A DNA stretch of 64,000 bases from an uncultured Pirellulaceae bacterium (lineage in GTDB: Bacteria > Planctomycetota > Planctomycetia > Pirellulales > Pirellulaceae), in contig CALFUT010000024.1 of the NCBI GenBank assembly GCA_937929805.1, positions 1-64,000 of the forward strand. The letters run 5' to 3'. Both the position numbers and the translations under genes were made by a program. The notes below the pieces were generated by a model. That model was not told the DNA's origin. It did no database searches and worked only from the letters and a program-made list of their open reading frames with translations. Below are positions 1 to 8,474 of this stretch, one piece after another; the stretch's first letter is position 1; each line of letters starts with the position of its first letter.

Positions 1-352
1 GTTTCCATTCAAGTTCCTTGGCCGAGCCAAAGTTGATCAAGTAGCCAACCTTCTTGTTGCTGATTCTCAGGTAGTTGAACAGCTGAGCTTCATGTTCAGA
101 GGCAATCGCTTTAACGGCTTTGAGTTCAACCACGATTTCGTCGTAGGCAAGTAGGTCGGGACGGTAAACGGTCGTCAGTTGGTGCTCTTTGTAACTCACG
201 CTGAGTTCAGCTTTGCTAATAAACGGAGTTTTCCGAAGACCAAGTTCAATCTCAAGGCTCTGCTGATAGATTTCTTCCGCCATGCCGTAGCCGAGCACGT
301 TGTAAACCTCGAACGCCGCACCCATTAGGTTGTAACCTTCTTGCTTTAACAT
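1..352 (-). CDS. GxxExxY protein (partial, C-terminus off the window)
   Basis: The reading frame starts at an ATG (352-350) and stays open to the left edge, giving at least 117 residues. The N-terminus reads MLKQEGYNLMGAAFEVYN and is followed by GMAEEIY, which fits the GxxExxY signature of this small family. Further on come YRPDLLAYDEIVVELKAVK and NYLRISNKKVGYLINFG, also typical of it. Family members are about 120-130 residues, so only the last few residues are missing. The biochemical function of the family is not established; the D...E.K pattern in the middle recalls nuclease folds, but that is only inference. It lies alone, reading out of the window, with a striking symmetric repeat array 60 bases upstream of its start. 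Confidence 0.85.
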   Translation of the reverse strand, partial: MLKQEGYNLMGAAFEVYNVLGYGMAEEIYQQSLEIELGLRKTPFISKAELSVSYKEHQLTTVYRPDLLAYDEIVVELKAVKAIASEHEAQLFNYLRISNKKVGYLINFGSAKELEWK

Positions 353-411
353 GCTTGGCCTCGATTCGCGTTGGCAATGTGAATTGGTTTGAGCCGAAAT
401 TTTACAACAAA

Positions 412-484
412 GAACACTAATTTTCTCTAATCGGCACTAATTTCAGAGGAGATTATTAGTGAAGATTAGAGGCGATTAGTGTTC
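412..484. repeat. Symmetric array of six CTAAT/ATTAG boxes phased at 10 bp
   Basis: CTAAT boxes lie at 417-421, 427-431 and 437-441, and ATTAG boxes at 455-459, 465-469 and 475-479. Each half is spaced exactly 10 bp. The extended blocks GAACACTAAT (412-421), TCTAAT (426-431) and CACTAAT (435-441) are mirrored by ATTAGTG (455-461), ATTAGA (465-470) and ATTAGTGTTC (475-484). The gaps are 4 and 3 bases on both sides and the centre is 13 bases. It lies just upstream of the minus-strand GxxExxY gene, so it could be an operator or a transposable-element end. No -10/-35 pair is obvious within it. Confidence 0.8.
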
Positions 485-647
485 TGTGTTTCCTTGCGGA
501 ATGATTCATTTCCGTTTGGCATTGTTGTGACTCGAGGCACTACGTGGCCCAGCAAAAGTCGGGAAGCAGTCGGTCGCGTGAACCTCACTTCGCTGGTATT
601 GTCTGCCATGCTAAACTGTGGTTTGACAATGATCTGCTGGAATAATT

Positions 648-2063
648 ATGACTCAAGACACCCCAACCAAAACAAAACTTGCTGCCGCTGGGCTCGCCGC
701 CGATCCGCGAATCGCCGAAGCCAAACGCTTGATCCAAGAAGCGATTGCCGAACACTCAGCGGATCTTGCCGCAGTCGCCGAACCTGTGCCGGCATTAGTT
801 GCCGATTACCAAGCGATGTTTGACGAGTACAGCAAACTGCGTGGCGGGAAGGTTTACTTTCCGTACCTTGGAAGTGGTATTGGTAACGGACCGTTCGTGG
901 AACTGGCCGACGGCAGCGTGAAGCTGGACCTGATCAGCGGGATTGGGGTCCATGGTTACGGGCACAGTCACCCAAAACTGATTGACGCCGGCATTGATGC
1001 GGCTCTTTGCGACACCGTGATGCAGGGAAACTTGCAAGCCAATCCCTCGATCGTAGACACCAGCCGATTGCTGGTTGACTTGGCCAAGGAGAGTGGATCA
1101 GGAATCAATCACTGCTTCCTGACCACCAGTGGCGCGATGGCCAATGAAAACGCTCTTAAGTTGGCGTTTCAAAGAAACTCGCCCGCCAATCGAATCGTTG
1201 CGTTCACTCATTGCTTCGCCGGTCGCACGCTCGCGTTGGCTCAGGTGACCGACAAAGCTGCTTATCGCCAAGGTTTGCCGGACACGATTGCCGTCGATTA
1301 CATCCCGTTCTTCGACGAATCGGCACCGGAACGCAGCACCGAGATTGCAGTCAACCATTTCAAGTACTACCTGAACCGACACCCGGGGAAGTACGCGGCG
1401 ATCTGGCTTGAGTTGATCCAAGGAGAAGGTGGCTACTATCCGGGCCAGACCGAGTTCTTCCGTCAGTTGATGACGGCAGCGCGGGAGCATGGCGTTGCGG
1501 TGATCGCGGACGAGGTTCAGACCTTTGGAAGGACCTCGCGCCCATACGCGTTCCAGCATTTTGGCGTGGATGACTTGGTCGACATTGTCACCGTAGGCAA
1601 AATTACTCAGGTTTGTGCGACGTTATTCACCGACCAATACGCTCCGCAGCCGGGGCTGATCAGCCAAACGTTTACCGGTAGCAACATGACAATTTTGGCC
1701 GCCAACGCAATTCTTCAGGGATTGGTTGACGCTGGAAACTTTGGCGATGACGGAAAGAACATGGCGTTTCATCGCCACTTCGCCACGAAATTGACGGAGC
1801 TTTCCAATAAGCACCCCGGCAGCATTTCAGGACCGTTCGGGATCGGAGGCATGATTGCTTTCACCGCATTTGACGGATCTTCGAAGCGAACCAACGAACT
1901 GATCGATCGCTTGTACGCTGCGGGTTTGATGTCGTTCATGGCGGGCGGAAGTCCGTCGCGGATCCGATTTTTGTTGCCGCTGGGTTGCATTGAAATGCAG
2001 CACATCGACACCGCGGCCGAGATCATTGATCGGGTCGTTGGCGAAATGGCTGCGGAACAATGA
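648..2063 (+). CDS. Class III (PLP-dependent) aminotransferase
   Basis: This 471-residue protein has the layout of fold-type I, class III aminotransferases (the acetylornithine/diaminobutyrate group). Visible landmarks are the cofactor-phosphate segment TTSGAMANENALK (about 159-171), the Asp motif VIADEVQTFGRT (about 285-296, D288), and the Schiff-base lysine in VDIVTVGKITQ (K318). A conserved TFTGSNM-like turn follows. The amino donor and acceptor cannot be read from the sequence. The N-terminal 50 residues are Ala-rich and not part of the core fold. The stop overlaps the ATG of the next gene (ATGA at 2060-2063), so it is probably translationally coupled to the condensation-type acyltransferase, which suggests the amine it makes or consumes feeds that enzyme. 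Confidence 0.85.
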   Translation: MTQDTPTKTKLAAAGLAADPRIAEAKRLIQEAIAEHSADLAAVAEPVPALVADYQAMFDEYSKLRGGKVYFPYLGSGIGNGPFVELADGSVKLDLISGIGVHGYGHSHPKLIDAGIDAALCDTVMQGNLQANPSIVDTSRLLVDLAKESGSGINHCFLTTSGAMANENALKLAFQRNSPANRIVAFTHCFAGRTLALAQVTDKAAYRQGLPDTIAVDYIPFFDESAPERSTEIAVNHFKYYLNRHPGKYAAIWLELIQGEGGYYPGQTEFFRQLMTAAREHGVAVIADEVQTFGRTSRPYAFQHFGVDDLVDIVTVGKITQVCATLFTDQYAPQPGLISQTFTGSNMTILAANAILQGLVDAGNFGDDGKNMAFHRHFATKLTELSNKHPGSISGPFGIGGMIAFTAFDGSSKRTNELIDRLYAAGLMSFMAGGSPSRIRFLLPLGCIEMQHIDTAAEIIDRVVGEMAAEQ

Positions 2064-3490
2064 GCCAGGGCGATGTGAAGGAGAACGTTGATTGTCGCGA
2101 TCGTTTTGACGACCTTTTTCCGTTGCCCCTTCGCGCGTTCGAGGAACTGTTTGTTCAGGACGACAACGGGCCGCTCTACCCTGCCGTGTTCTCCATGCGG
2201 TTTTACTTTGAGCGTAAAATCGATGCCGATTTAGCCGCGACGGCGCTGAACGATGTGATGAACCGGCAACCGATGCTGAATGTTCGGTTGAGTCGTAAAG
2301 ATGACGGGCGTTTGGAATGGGTTCCTGCTGGTGATGACGACGCTGGGGGGCGAATCTTTTCGAATGAGCCATTTGATCGCTTGCGGTCGATCGATCTACA
2401 GAACGAGCCACCTGTTCGGCTGCATATGAACCACCACCCGGTTGCTGCCAACAATGACGAAACAGAAATCACTTTTCAGTTTCACCATGCGATCGTAGAT
2501 GGGGTTGGGGCGTTTGCGGTGATCAACGATTGGATGAGAGCCTACGATCGGCTGAGTTCAAGCACAGAGTCAACTTCACCAAAAACCAAGCGACTTAAGC
2601 AGCCCAAGTTCGATATGCTGCGGAATCGATGTCGATCAGGATTGACTCGAAGCGAGTGGTTCCGTCTGGCTCGCTGGTACTGGCTTAGCCTGATCGGATT
2701 CTGGAACTTCTTTTTCAACACGCCGATTCCACTGGTGCCGAAGTCTCAAATTGGCTCGATGTCAGCCGGAACTTCATCCGTAGACCAACCTGTTCCCATC
2801 ATTTCGGCAACCATCGATCAAGACGCAACCGAGTCGCTCAAAGCGAGAGCGGCCGAACTTGAGGTGACGACGAACGATTTGATGGCGGTGGAGTTGCTTG
2901 CCACGGTCAAACAATGGCAAACGGATCAGCAGTTGTCATCCGACGGCAGCCACATTCGAATTTCGATCCCAATTAATGAGCGTGGCATGCGACACCGCAA
3001 GATGCCGGCGTGCAACCACTGCACCATGATCAGTCTCGATCGCCGGCCTGATCAGATTCCGATTGATCCGCGTGGCGATTCGTTTCGGAAATTGGTTCAA
3101 ATCGTTCATCACGAGATTGATACGGTCCGTGAATGGCGGCTAAGCCTTACCTTTTGGAGCTCTCTTTCTTTGTTCCGCCGGCTTGGTGGACTGAAGAAAT
3201 GGTTTGCGACGGAAGAGATTCGATCGACTTGCGTGCTGACGAATCTTGGACAGCTTGGGCAGCGATTGCGACTTCCAACCAACCAGCAAGGCGAAGTTTT
3301 GGTTGCCGGAAATCGTTTGACTCAAGTCGAAGTGGCCGCTCCGATTCGCTACGGAACGGCTGCTGCATTCGCGGTGTACGTTTACCGCCGCCAGTTGACC
3401 ATCACGATGAACTACGACCGGACGTCGCTGTCACGTGGCCAAGCAGAAAGTTTGTTGCAGCAGTTCACCGACCGACTTGGGGACGCGTAG
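2060..3490 (+). CDS. Condensation-domain-like (HHxxxDG) acyltransferase
   Basis: This 476-residue protein carries the HHAIVDG motif (about 142-148) of the CoA-dependent acyltransferase superfamily, which includes NRPS condensation domains, PapA-type and wax ester synthase enzymes. The two-lobed organisation is recognisable: an N-terminal lobe with a substrate tunnel, and a C-terminal lobe ending in a strand-rich stretch with LTITMNYDRTSLS. No carrier-protein or adenylation domain is attached, so it is a free-standing enzyme. Its ATG overlaps the aminotransferase stop by four bases. By inference the pair may acylate an amine or amino acid, but the substrate is unknown. A hydrophobic patch around residues 205-230 (rich in W, L and F) could mediate membrane contact. 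Confidence 0.7.
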   Translation: MSQGDVKENVDCRDRFDDLFPLPLRAFEELFVQDDNGPLYPAVFSMRFYFERKIDADLAATALNDVMNRQPMLNVRLSRKDDGRLEWVPAGDDDAGGRIFSNEPFDRLRSIDLQNEPPVRLHMNHHPVAANNDETEITFQFHHAIVDGVGAFAVINDWMRAYDRLSSSTESTSPKTKRLKQPKFDMLRNRCRSGLTRSEWFRLARWYWLSLIGFWNFFFNTPIPLVPKSQIGSMSAGTSSVDQPVPIISATIDQDATESLKARAAELEVTTNDLMAVELLATVKQWQTDQQLSSDGSHIRISIPINERGMRHRKMPACNHCTMISLDRRPDQIPIDPRGDSFRKLVQIVHHEIDTVREWRLSLTFWSSLSLFRRLGGLKKWFATEEIRSTCVLTNLGQLGQRLRLPTNQQGEVLVAGNRLTQVEVAAPIRYGTAAAFAVYVYRRQLTITMNYDRTSLSRGQAESLLQQFTDRLGDA

Positions 3491-3496
3491 GTTTAT

Positions 3497-3552
3497 ACAG
3501 GATGAACATGATCGACCGGATATTCTCAGCGCGGCTCATCCTGTCGATCCTG
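3497..3552. repeat. ACAGGATGAACATGATC-type hairpin repeat, copy 1
   Basis: ACAGGATGAACATGATCGAC is followed by CGGAT, a short GC-rich centre, and ATCCTGTCGATCCTGT, forming a long imperfect stem-loop just after the stop of the acyltransferase. A near-identical copy lies at 3718-3771 and a diverged copy at 61785-61849. Both copies here are followed by AATCCAGTC. It may act as a transcription end or be a dispersed non-coding element. Confidence 0.7.
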
Positions 3553-3717
3553 TAATCCAGTCAAACAAACCGCATCGCCGATCCGTCAACGCCCGACACG
3601 CCCGCCAAGCCAGTATTCCTCCGAGGCTGAGTTAGGGGGCGTAGAGTTTCCCAACCACTGACCGGTAGGTTTTATCTTGCATACCGTCCGCCAGCGCAGG
3701 CAGAACTCGATGTTAGA

Positions 3718-3771
3718 CGGGATGAACATGATCGACCGGATATTCAGCGCGGCTCATCCTGTCGATCCTGT
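3718..3771. repeat. ACAGGATGAACATGATC-type hairpin repeat, copy 2
   Basis: This is the second copy of the stem-loop at 3497-3552, in the same orientation and 221 bases away, with a two-base deletion in the loop (ATTCAGC against ATTCTCAGC). The 165 bases between the copies hold no supported gene. It lies just beyond the 3' end of the minus-strand M1 peptidase, so the two copies fill a convergent intergenic region. Confidence 0.7.
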
Positions 3772-3833
3772 AATCCAGTCCGAAACCCCACAAAGATCCG
3801 CGTTTGTGCCGCTGTTTGCTCGCGTCGATTGGC

Positions 3834-6302
3834 TCAATCGTCCGTTGATTCTTGGCCATCCTCTTCTGAATCATTTGCTTCCGCTTCGGCCGCCTTCTGC
3901 ATTGGGTTTTTCTCTTTTGCTTTTTTGAAGATCTTGAATCGTGATTTCTCAATCTTTGGTGGGAACACGTTATTAGAAAGGTCGGCGTCCGCAGTCTCTC
4001 GATTGGAATCGACCGAAACCGATTTAATTACCTTTTCCGTGATCCATAACTTGGTCACTTTCTGATTGTTGTGCCGCCAGATTTCTGCGGGGATTTCAAC
4101 TTGCTGGGTCGAGTCGTCCTCGTAAACAATATCGAGCAAGATCGGCATCACCAGTCCACCCACGTTTTGGAAATCGAGCAGGTAGAAATGATGCTGATCC
4201 TTGAGCATCGCCTGTTCTTCGTCGGAGAGATCTTCCAAAAGCTTTTTGTACGCTTTTCGGTCTTCGGCAGTGACCGCCAATTCGTCATACGAGTTGTAAA
4301 AATCTTTCAACGACTCGACTCGGTCGATCAAACGGTCGAGCGACTTATTTCGACGCGAGGTGATCGATTTTGGTGCATCGTCACGTTCACGTTTCTGAAT
4401 CGCTTTCTCAATATCCGGATCTGCAGTGTCAACGTTCAAGTGCCGCACGTTGGTGATCGCGATATCGGTGTGATCGGTCGAATAAAACCAGCCTCGCCAG
4501 AACCAATCGAGGTCGATGCCGGAAGCGTCCTCTAACGAACGAAAGAAGTCGGCTGGCTGAGGAGTCTTGAATTTCCAGCGATTCGAGTACTGTTTGAATG
4601 CAAAATCAAATTGCTCGCGGCCCATGATGGTTTCGCGAAGGATGTTCAAGGCAACTGCCGGTTTGTGATAGGCGTTTGCACCGAACTTCAAAATCGATTC
4701 GCTGTTGGTCATGATCGGCACTTGCAGCGGGCTGTTCATGTAGCTAACGATGTCGGTCTGATTCCAGCGTGAAGGGTAATCGGCTTCCCATTCCTGCTCG
4801 GCCAAGTACTGCATGAACGAGTTGAGCCCCTCGTCCATCCACGTCCACTGTCGCTCGTCGCTATTGATGATCATCGGGAACCAGTTGTGGCCGACTTCGT
4901 GGATGATCACAGAGATCAGGGCATATTTGGTTCGCTTCGTGTATGTGCCGTCCGATTCCGGGCGAGGACCATTGAAACAGATCATCGGATATTCCATGCC
5001 ATAGACCGGACCGTTGACCGAAATGGCGACCGGGTAGGGATAGTCGAACGTGAATCGCGAATAGACGTCCAGCGTGTGAGCGACCGCTCGCGTGCTGTAT
5101 TGGCTCCATAGTGGCTCGGCTTCGTTCGGGTAGTAAGACATCGCCATCACGGTGCGGTCGCCGATCTTTTGAGCCATCGCGTCCCAGATAAACTTTCGAG
5201 ACGATGCAAACGCGAAGTCGCGGACTTGGTTGGCCTTGAAGATCCAAGTTTTGGTTTCCCCGGAGTCAGGCGACTCGTTTTTCTCATTCGATTGGGAAGT
5301 CGAGTCATCCGTTTCCCCGTTTGACTCTGTCGTTTCTTCGTCCGCTTTTTCATCCGAGTCAGTTGAGGATTTACTCTCGTTGGCTTTCGCTTCGTCGGGC
5401 GTGATGATGAACACCGGATCCGACGCGTCGGCGGCATCCTCAAGCCGTTTCAGCATCGTTTCGGACAAGACCTCGTCGGGGTTTAGCAGCTCGCCTGTCG
5501 CTGCGACCACATGTTTGCCGGGCATGGTGATTCGAACCAAGTAGTTGCCGAACTCCAACGCGAATTCACCTCGACCCAGAAACTGTTTGTTCTGCCAGCC
5601 CACCGCGTCAGAATATTTGCATAGACGTGGGAACCACTGAGCGATTTCGTAGATGCGGTCGTCGCTGTCGGGGAAACTCTCGAAGCCCGTTCGGCCCCAG
5701 ATTTGTTTTGAGTCATTGATCTGGTAGTTCCAGTCGATGGTGAATTGAAACGTATCACCATGAGAAAGCGGTTGGGGCAAGTCGATCCGCAGCATCGTTT
5801 TGACAACTGTGTGCTTGAGTGGCTTTTCTCCGTCGGTCGTTACACAGCGAGTGATTTTGTAACTGCCGTCGAAGGTTTCTCGGACAAGCGTAGACCTAAA
5901 GTAATCGAACTCGATCTTCTCTAGTTTTTCTGTCGACCGAATCAAATGAGCGTCACTTTGCGGCGCGCGGATGTTCTGATCCAGTTGCAGCCACAGATAA
6001 GTCAGCGTGTCAGGGCTGTTGTTGCGGTAAGCAATCCGCTCGCTGCCGAAAAGCTTTTGCGTGTCGTCGTCGATGCGAACATCGATATCGTAGTCGACCT
6101 GTTGTTGCCAATACTTATTGCCGGGTGCTCCTGACGCGGTCCGGTATTCGTTTGGCGTCGGCAGAAGCTCGTCCAGCTGGCGAAACTTATCTTCTTGCTG
6201 GTATTTGTGGTTGGTTTGTGCGACAGCGAATGTAGAGCATAGCAAGATGAAGCAAAACGCAAGTGCTAGACTGACAACGCTGCCGCTCCACTCCGTCGCC
6301 AA
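3834..6302 (-). CDS. Secreted M1-family zinc metallopeptidase
   Basis: The gluzincin signature HEVGH, with the third ligand Glu 18 residues on in WTWMDEGLNSF, is encoded near 4830-4902 (about residues 467-490). It identifies an M1 aminopeptidase-type protein of about 822 residues. A hydrophobic segment ending AVAQ, some 10-30 residues from the chosen start, is a signal peptide, so the enzyme is exported. An acidic Ser/Glu/Asp-rich linker lies at about residues 305-345, and the C-terminus is highly charged. The start is uncertain: there is no ATG close to the signal peptide, so a TTG at 6302 is chosen. The frame stays open to 6752, but that extension runs through two dispersed repeat elements and encodes GSDGASPS-type peptide, so I treat it as non-coding. 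Confidence 0.8.
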   Translation of the reverse strand: MATEWSGSVVSLALAFCFILLCSTFAVAQTNHKYQQEDKFRQLDELLPTPNEYRTASGAPGNKYWQQQVDYDIDVRIDDDTQKLFGSERIAYRNNSPDTLTYLWLQLDQNIRAPQSDAHLIRSTEKLEKIEFDYFRSTLVRETFDGSYKITRCVTTDGEKPLKHTVVKTMLRIDLPQPLSHGDTFQFTIDWNYQINDSKQIWGRTGFESFPDSDDRIYEIAQWFPRLCKYSDAVGWQNKQFLGRGEFALEFGNYLVRITMPGKHVVAATGELLNPDEVLSETMLKRLEDAADASDPVFIITPDEAKANESKSSTDSDEKADEETTESNGETDDSTSQSNEKNESPDSGETKTWIFKANQVRDFAFASSRKFIWDAMAQKIGDRTVMAMSYYPNEAEPLWSQYSTRAVAHTLDVYSRFTFDYPYPVAISVNGPVYGMEYPMICFNGPRPESDGTYTKRTKYALISVIIHEVGHNWFPMIINSDERQWTWMDEGLNSFMQYLAEQEWEADYPSRWNQTDIVSYMNSPLQVPIMTNSESILKFGANAYHKPAVALNILRETIMGREQFDFAFKQYSNRWKFKTPQPADFFRSLEDASGIDLDWFWRGWFYSTDHTDIAITNVRHLNVDTADPDIEKAIQKRERDDAPKSITSRRNKSLDRLIDRVESLKDFYNSYDELAVTAEDRKAYKKLLEDLSDEEQAMLKDQHHFYLLDFQNVGGLVMPILLDIVYEDDSTQQVEIPAEIWRHNNQKVTKLWITEKVIKSVSVDSNRETADADLSNNVFPPKIEKSRFKIFKKAKEKNPMQKAAEAEANDSEEDGQESTDD

Positions 6303-6396
6303 CGCTCGGCACGATGTTGGCCGGAACGGCGACGTGTGAGTCGATGTTGTTCGGAACGGCGACGTGTGGGGCGATGATGTTTGCGACGGCGACTTC

Positions 6397-6463
6397 CGGG
6401 AGGGGGAGGCTCCGTCCGACCCGCATATCATGGAGGGGGAGGCTCCGCCCGACCCACGCCGAT
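6397..6463. repeat. Partial GGCTCCGTCCG-family repeats (two half elements)
   Basis: GGAGGCTCCGTCCG (core 6408-6418) and GGAGGCTCCGCCCG (core 6441-6451) repeat at 33 bp in the same direction. They match the left arm of the 82-84 bp element found complete elsewhere in the window. Immediately to the left, CGGAACGGCGACGTGTG is repeated at about 6322 and 6354, so this 5' region of the peptidase gene is built from short tandem repeats. Confidence 0.65.
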
Positions 6464-6716
6464 GGTTTCGCATGCCGCTACGCAAGGCTTGCACGGAGCC
6501 GCGCTCGCCCGACGAAGATTCGAAGTCCGTCGATGCTTCAACTGCGATGTCACTTGTAAGATCGACGAATTGGCGCTGCCCTGTTTGGCCGCGATGCAAA
6601 GAAGTTGAATGGAACATTTTGATAGCCGACGGTGAATTCGACACCGGCCGTGAATCTGTAAGAGGTCGAAAACCAAGAATCGGGACAGCGTTTGTCTGAG
6701 CCGTAAACCATAGTTT

Positions 6717-6830
6717 AGCACTCGCCAAGACAAAATGACCGATTTGAGTCAAGGAAACTCAAGTGCGAAACTCACGTGTTTTCATGCCCCAACATCAGAC
6801 CAGTCGGTAAGTTTTCGTTTCGCGAGTGCC
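6717..6830 (+). repeat. AGCACTCGC terminal-inverted-repeat element, copy 1
   Basis: It starts AGCACTCGCCAAGACAAAATG and ends GTTTCGCGAGTGCC, 114 bp. The ends are inverted repeats (AGCACTCGC / GCGAGTGC), and the subterminal sequences (CCAAGA, GATTTGAG, AAGTTnTnGTTTC) match copies at 58413-58514 (inverted) and 59672-59773. The central 50 bp differ from the other copies. It has no coding capacity. Confidence 0.7.
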
Positions 6831-6872
6831 TCGTTCGGCTTCTTGCCACCAACCTACAGAAGCCAAAACGAG

Positions 6873-7052
6873 CTATTGGTTCGCGTTTTCCGCGTCAACT
6901 TCGTCACTTTCAGCCCCAGAATCGGTCATGTTGCTGTAATCGGGCTGAGGACGCAGATGAGAATAATCGGGGCAACCGCCGAAGCACGCGAGGCTGAGTA
7001 TTAATGCTAACGAGCAGAAGAAGTTGGTCAGCAAGGTTCGATTTTGGCTCAT
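6873..7052 (-). CDS. Small putative lipoprotein
   Basis: This 59-residue frame begins MSQNRTLLTNFFCSLALILS and is followed by LACFGGCPDYSHL. It is a basic n-region, a hydrophobic core and a lipobox-like LSLA-C, so Cys23 is the likely lipidated residue (the alternative is Cys27 after FGG). The mature part is short, acidic and Ser/Asp/Glu-rich and would be held at a membrane surface. It lies 64 bases downstream of the DUF1559 gene on the same strand. The other DUF1559 gene of this window is also followed by a lipoprotein gene, which suggests a functional pairing. I do not recognise a family. Confidence 0.65.
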   Translation of the reverse strand: MSQNRTLLTNFFCSLALILSLACFGGCPDYSHLRPQPDYSNMTDSGAESDEVDAENANQ

Positions 7053-7116
7053 GGTTCAGGCGTGAGTTGAAACAGTAAGTGACTGTCCTAGAGAATCGGG
7101 TCGGACTGAAACAAGG

Positions 7117-8220
7117 TTAGAAACTAGGAATCGTCTGACGGTCCGCTCGATTTCCAAGATTCTTCATGATTTCAATTTCGACGGTCCCGTCGATGAAACG
7201 CGTCGAGCCATCAGCAAAAGAGAAGTTCACTCCGTTTCCCGCATGCCAGCTGGCGAAACCGAAGGCCATTTGTTTGAACAAATCCCTACGATCATTGTCG
7301 CTGAGAGTGCCAAGACGCTGGTCGCTGTACCGATGGTACAGGTTCAGCGGAATTGCGGATGAACCTAGGAACTCTGAAAACTCTTCATTGAAATCAATCT
7401 GAAAAGAACCGATGTACCAGTGATCAATGTCGCGAGTTGTTCCGTTGAACTCTGACGTGTCAAAAATGGTCTCGCCTACGAGCAATGTGTTTGAGCTTCC
7501 ATCTAGGCAATCATTGAAGCCGACAATTGTTTTCAGCTGATTGCTGCCAAAGTAGTCGGCCTTCTGATTTGGGATGAGCATTCCATTACGCGACTTAAGG
7601 ACGTCAGTGCGTTCCGATGGCGTATCCACATACAGATCATTCTGATCTTCCGAAGTCCCAGTGCAAACGCCGATATAACTACTGGGGACTCGGTCTGGAA
7701 GTAACGGGTTGCCAAACGCGCTGTGACTATCAATGTGTTGAGGAACTGGGTCACTTGCGCATCGAAACAGTGGAATGAACTGCGCTAGTGCGTCCCTGTT
7801 AAAGCCGCTGGTCCAGTTGCTGGCGTTGCCGGACCCGTTGGGTTCGGTTGAGCTGTCGGTCAGGTCGAGATTTTCGGCAATCGCAGTTTGCTCAATCTGG
7901 CTCATGATGAACGCCGACCATCCCGCTCCCTGCCCCGTCACGCAGCCTTCAGGAAAGCGTTGCTTGGCTGATTCAAAGTTGTGACACGCGAGTGCCAGTT
8001 GCCGCAAGTTGTTGGTGCAGACACTGCGTCTTGCTGCTTCACGAACTTGCTGGACCGCAGGCAGAAGCATGCCAATAAGGATCCCGATGATCGCGATTAC
8101 GACCAGAAGCTCAACCAGCGTAAACCCGCGTCGAAAGCGTTTAGAATTGGCGGGCAATTCGTAGCTAGAAGTGGCCGCGATCGATTTTGAACCGAACGAT
8201 GGAAATAGCGTGACTGACAT
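7117..8220 (-). CDS. DUF1559 protein with prepilin-type N-terminus
   Basis: This 367-residue protein has a type IV prepilin/pseudopilin leader RRGFTLVELLVVIAIIGIL (cleavage expected after Gly32). It is followed by the highly conserved LLPAVQQVREAARR and a CTNNLRQLALACHNFES segment, then the C-terminal FASWHAGNGVNFSFADGSTRF signature of DUF1559 (SBP_bac_10). This family is greatly expanded in Planctomycetota. By analogy with pseudopilins it is processed by prepilin peptidase and displayed at the membrane or surface. Its exact role is not known. It is divergent from a second DUF1559 gene at 9137, across a repeat-filled region, and followed by a small lipoprotein gene. Confidence 0.92.
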   Translation of the reverse strand: MSVTLFPSFGSKSIAATSSYELPANSKRFRRGFTLVELLVVIAIIGILIGMLLPAVQQVREAARRSVCTNNLRQLALACHNFESAKQRFPEGCVTGQGAGWSAFIMSQIEQTAIAENLDLTDSSTEPNGSGNASNWTSGFNRDALAQFIPLFRCASDPVPQHIDSHSAFGNPLLPDRVPSSYIGVCTGTSEDQNDLYVDTPSERTDVLKSRNGMLIPNQKADYFGSNQLKTIVGFNDCLDGSSNTLLVGETIFDTSEFNGTTRDIDHWYIGSFQIDFNEEFSEFLGSSAIPLNLYHRYSDQRLGTLSDNDRRDLFKQMAFGFASWHAGNGVNFSFADGSTRFIDGTVEIEIMKNLGNRADRQTIPSF

Positions 8221-8326
8221 GACGAATCCCTCGGGAAGTGGAAGAGTCGAAACCGGGCGCTAGAAACACGACAGCAGGCCCACGTCAGATTCGTTATTGT
8301 ACCGCTCGCGGCAGTGGATAGCAAAG

Positions 8327-8354
8327 AAAAAACGGCCGTCTAAATCGATGGCCG
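8327..8354 (-). terminator. Possible minus-strand rho-independent terminator
   Basis: Read on the minus strand, CGGCCATCGATTTAGACGGCCG forms a five-pair GC stem followed by TTTTTTC. It would stop minus-strand transcripts arriving from the repeat-rich region before they enter the DUF1559 gene at 8220. No clear gene lies upstream of it on that strand. Confidence 0.4.
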
Positions 8355-8474
8355 GGCGACAAAAGTCAATGTTTGCTTGGGTGTGAAGTAGCTAATGGTG
8401 TAACCGACGTCGATTGTCGGAGTGTAAATCCGGCCAGCAACGGACTCAAATAAGCGTGAACGGCGGCGTGTCAT

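Noticed and set aside
479-823. 114-codon plus-strand frame overlapping the aminotransferase gene start.
   Set aside because: Out of frame with a clear class III aminotransferase and without family features.
1827-2411. 194-codon minus-strand frame across the aminotransferase/acyltransferase junction.
   Set aside because: Antisense to two well supported coupled genes; Arg/Ser-rich translation typical of a shadow frame.
6735-7004. 89-codon plus-strand frame.
   Set aside because: Begins inside a dispersed repeat and is antisense to the better supported small lipoprotein.
8340-8474. 44-codon minus-strand frame (ATG 8474) ending at the terminator-like hairpin.
   Set aside because: Starts within a repeat element, no ribosome-binding site or homology; only the hairpin was kept.
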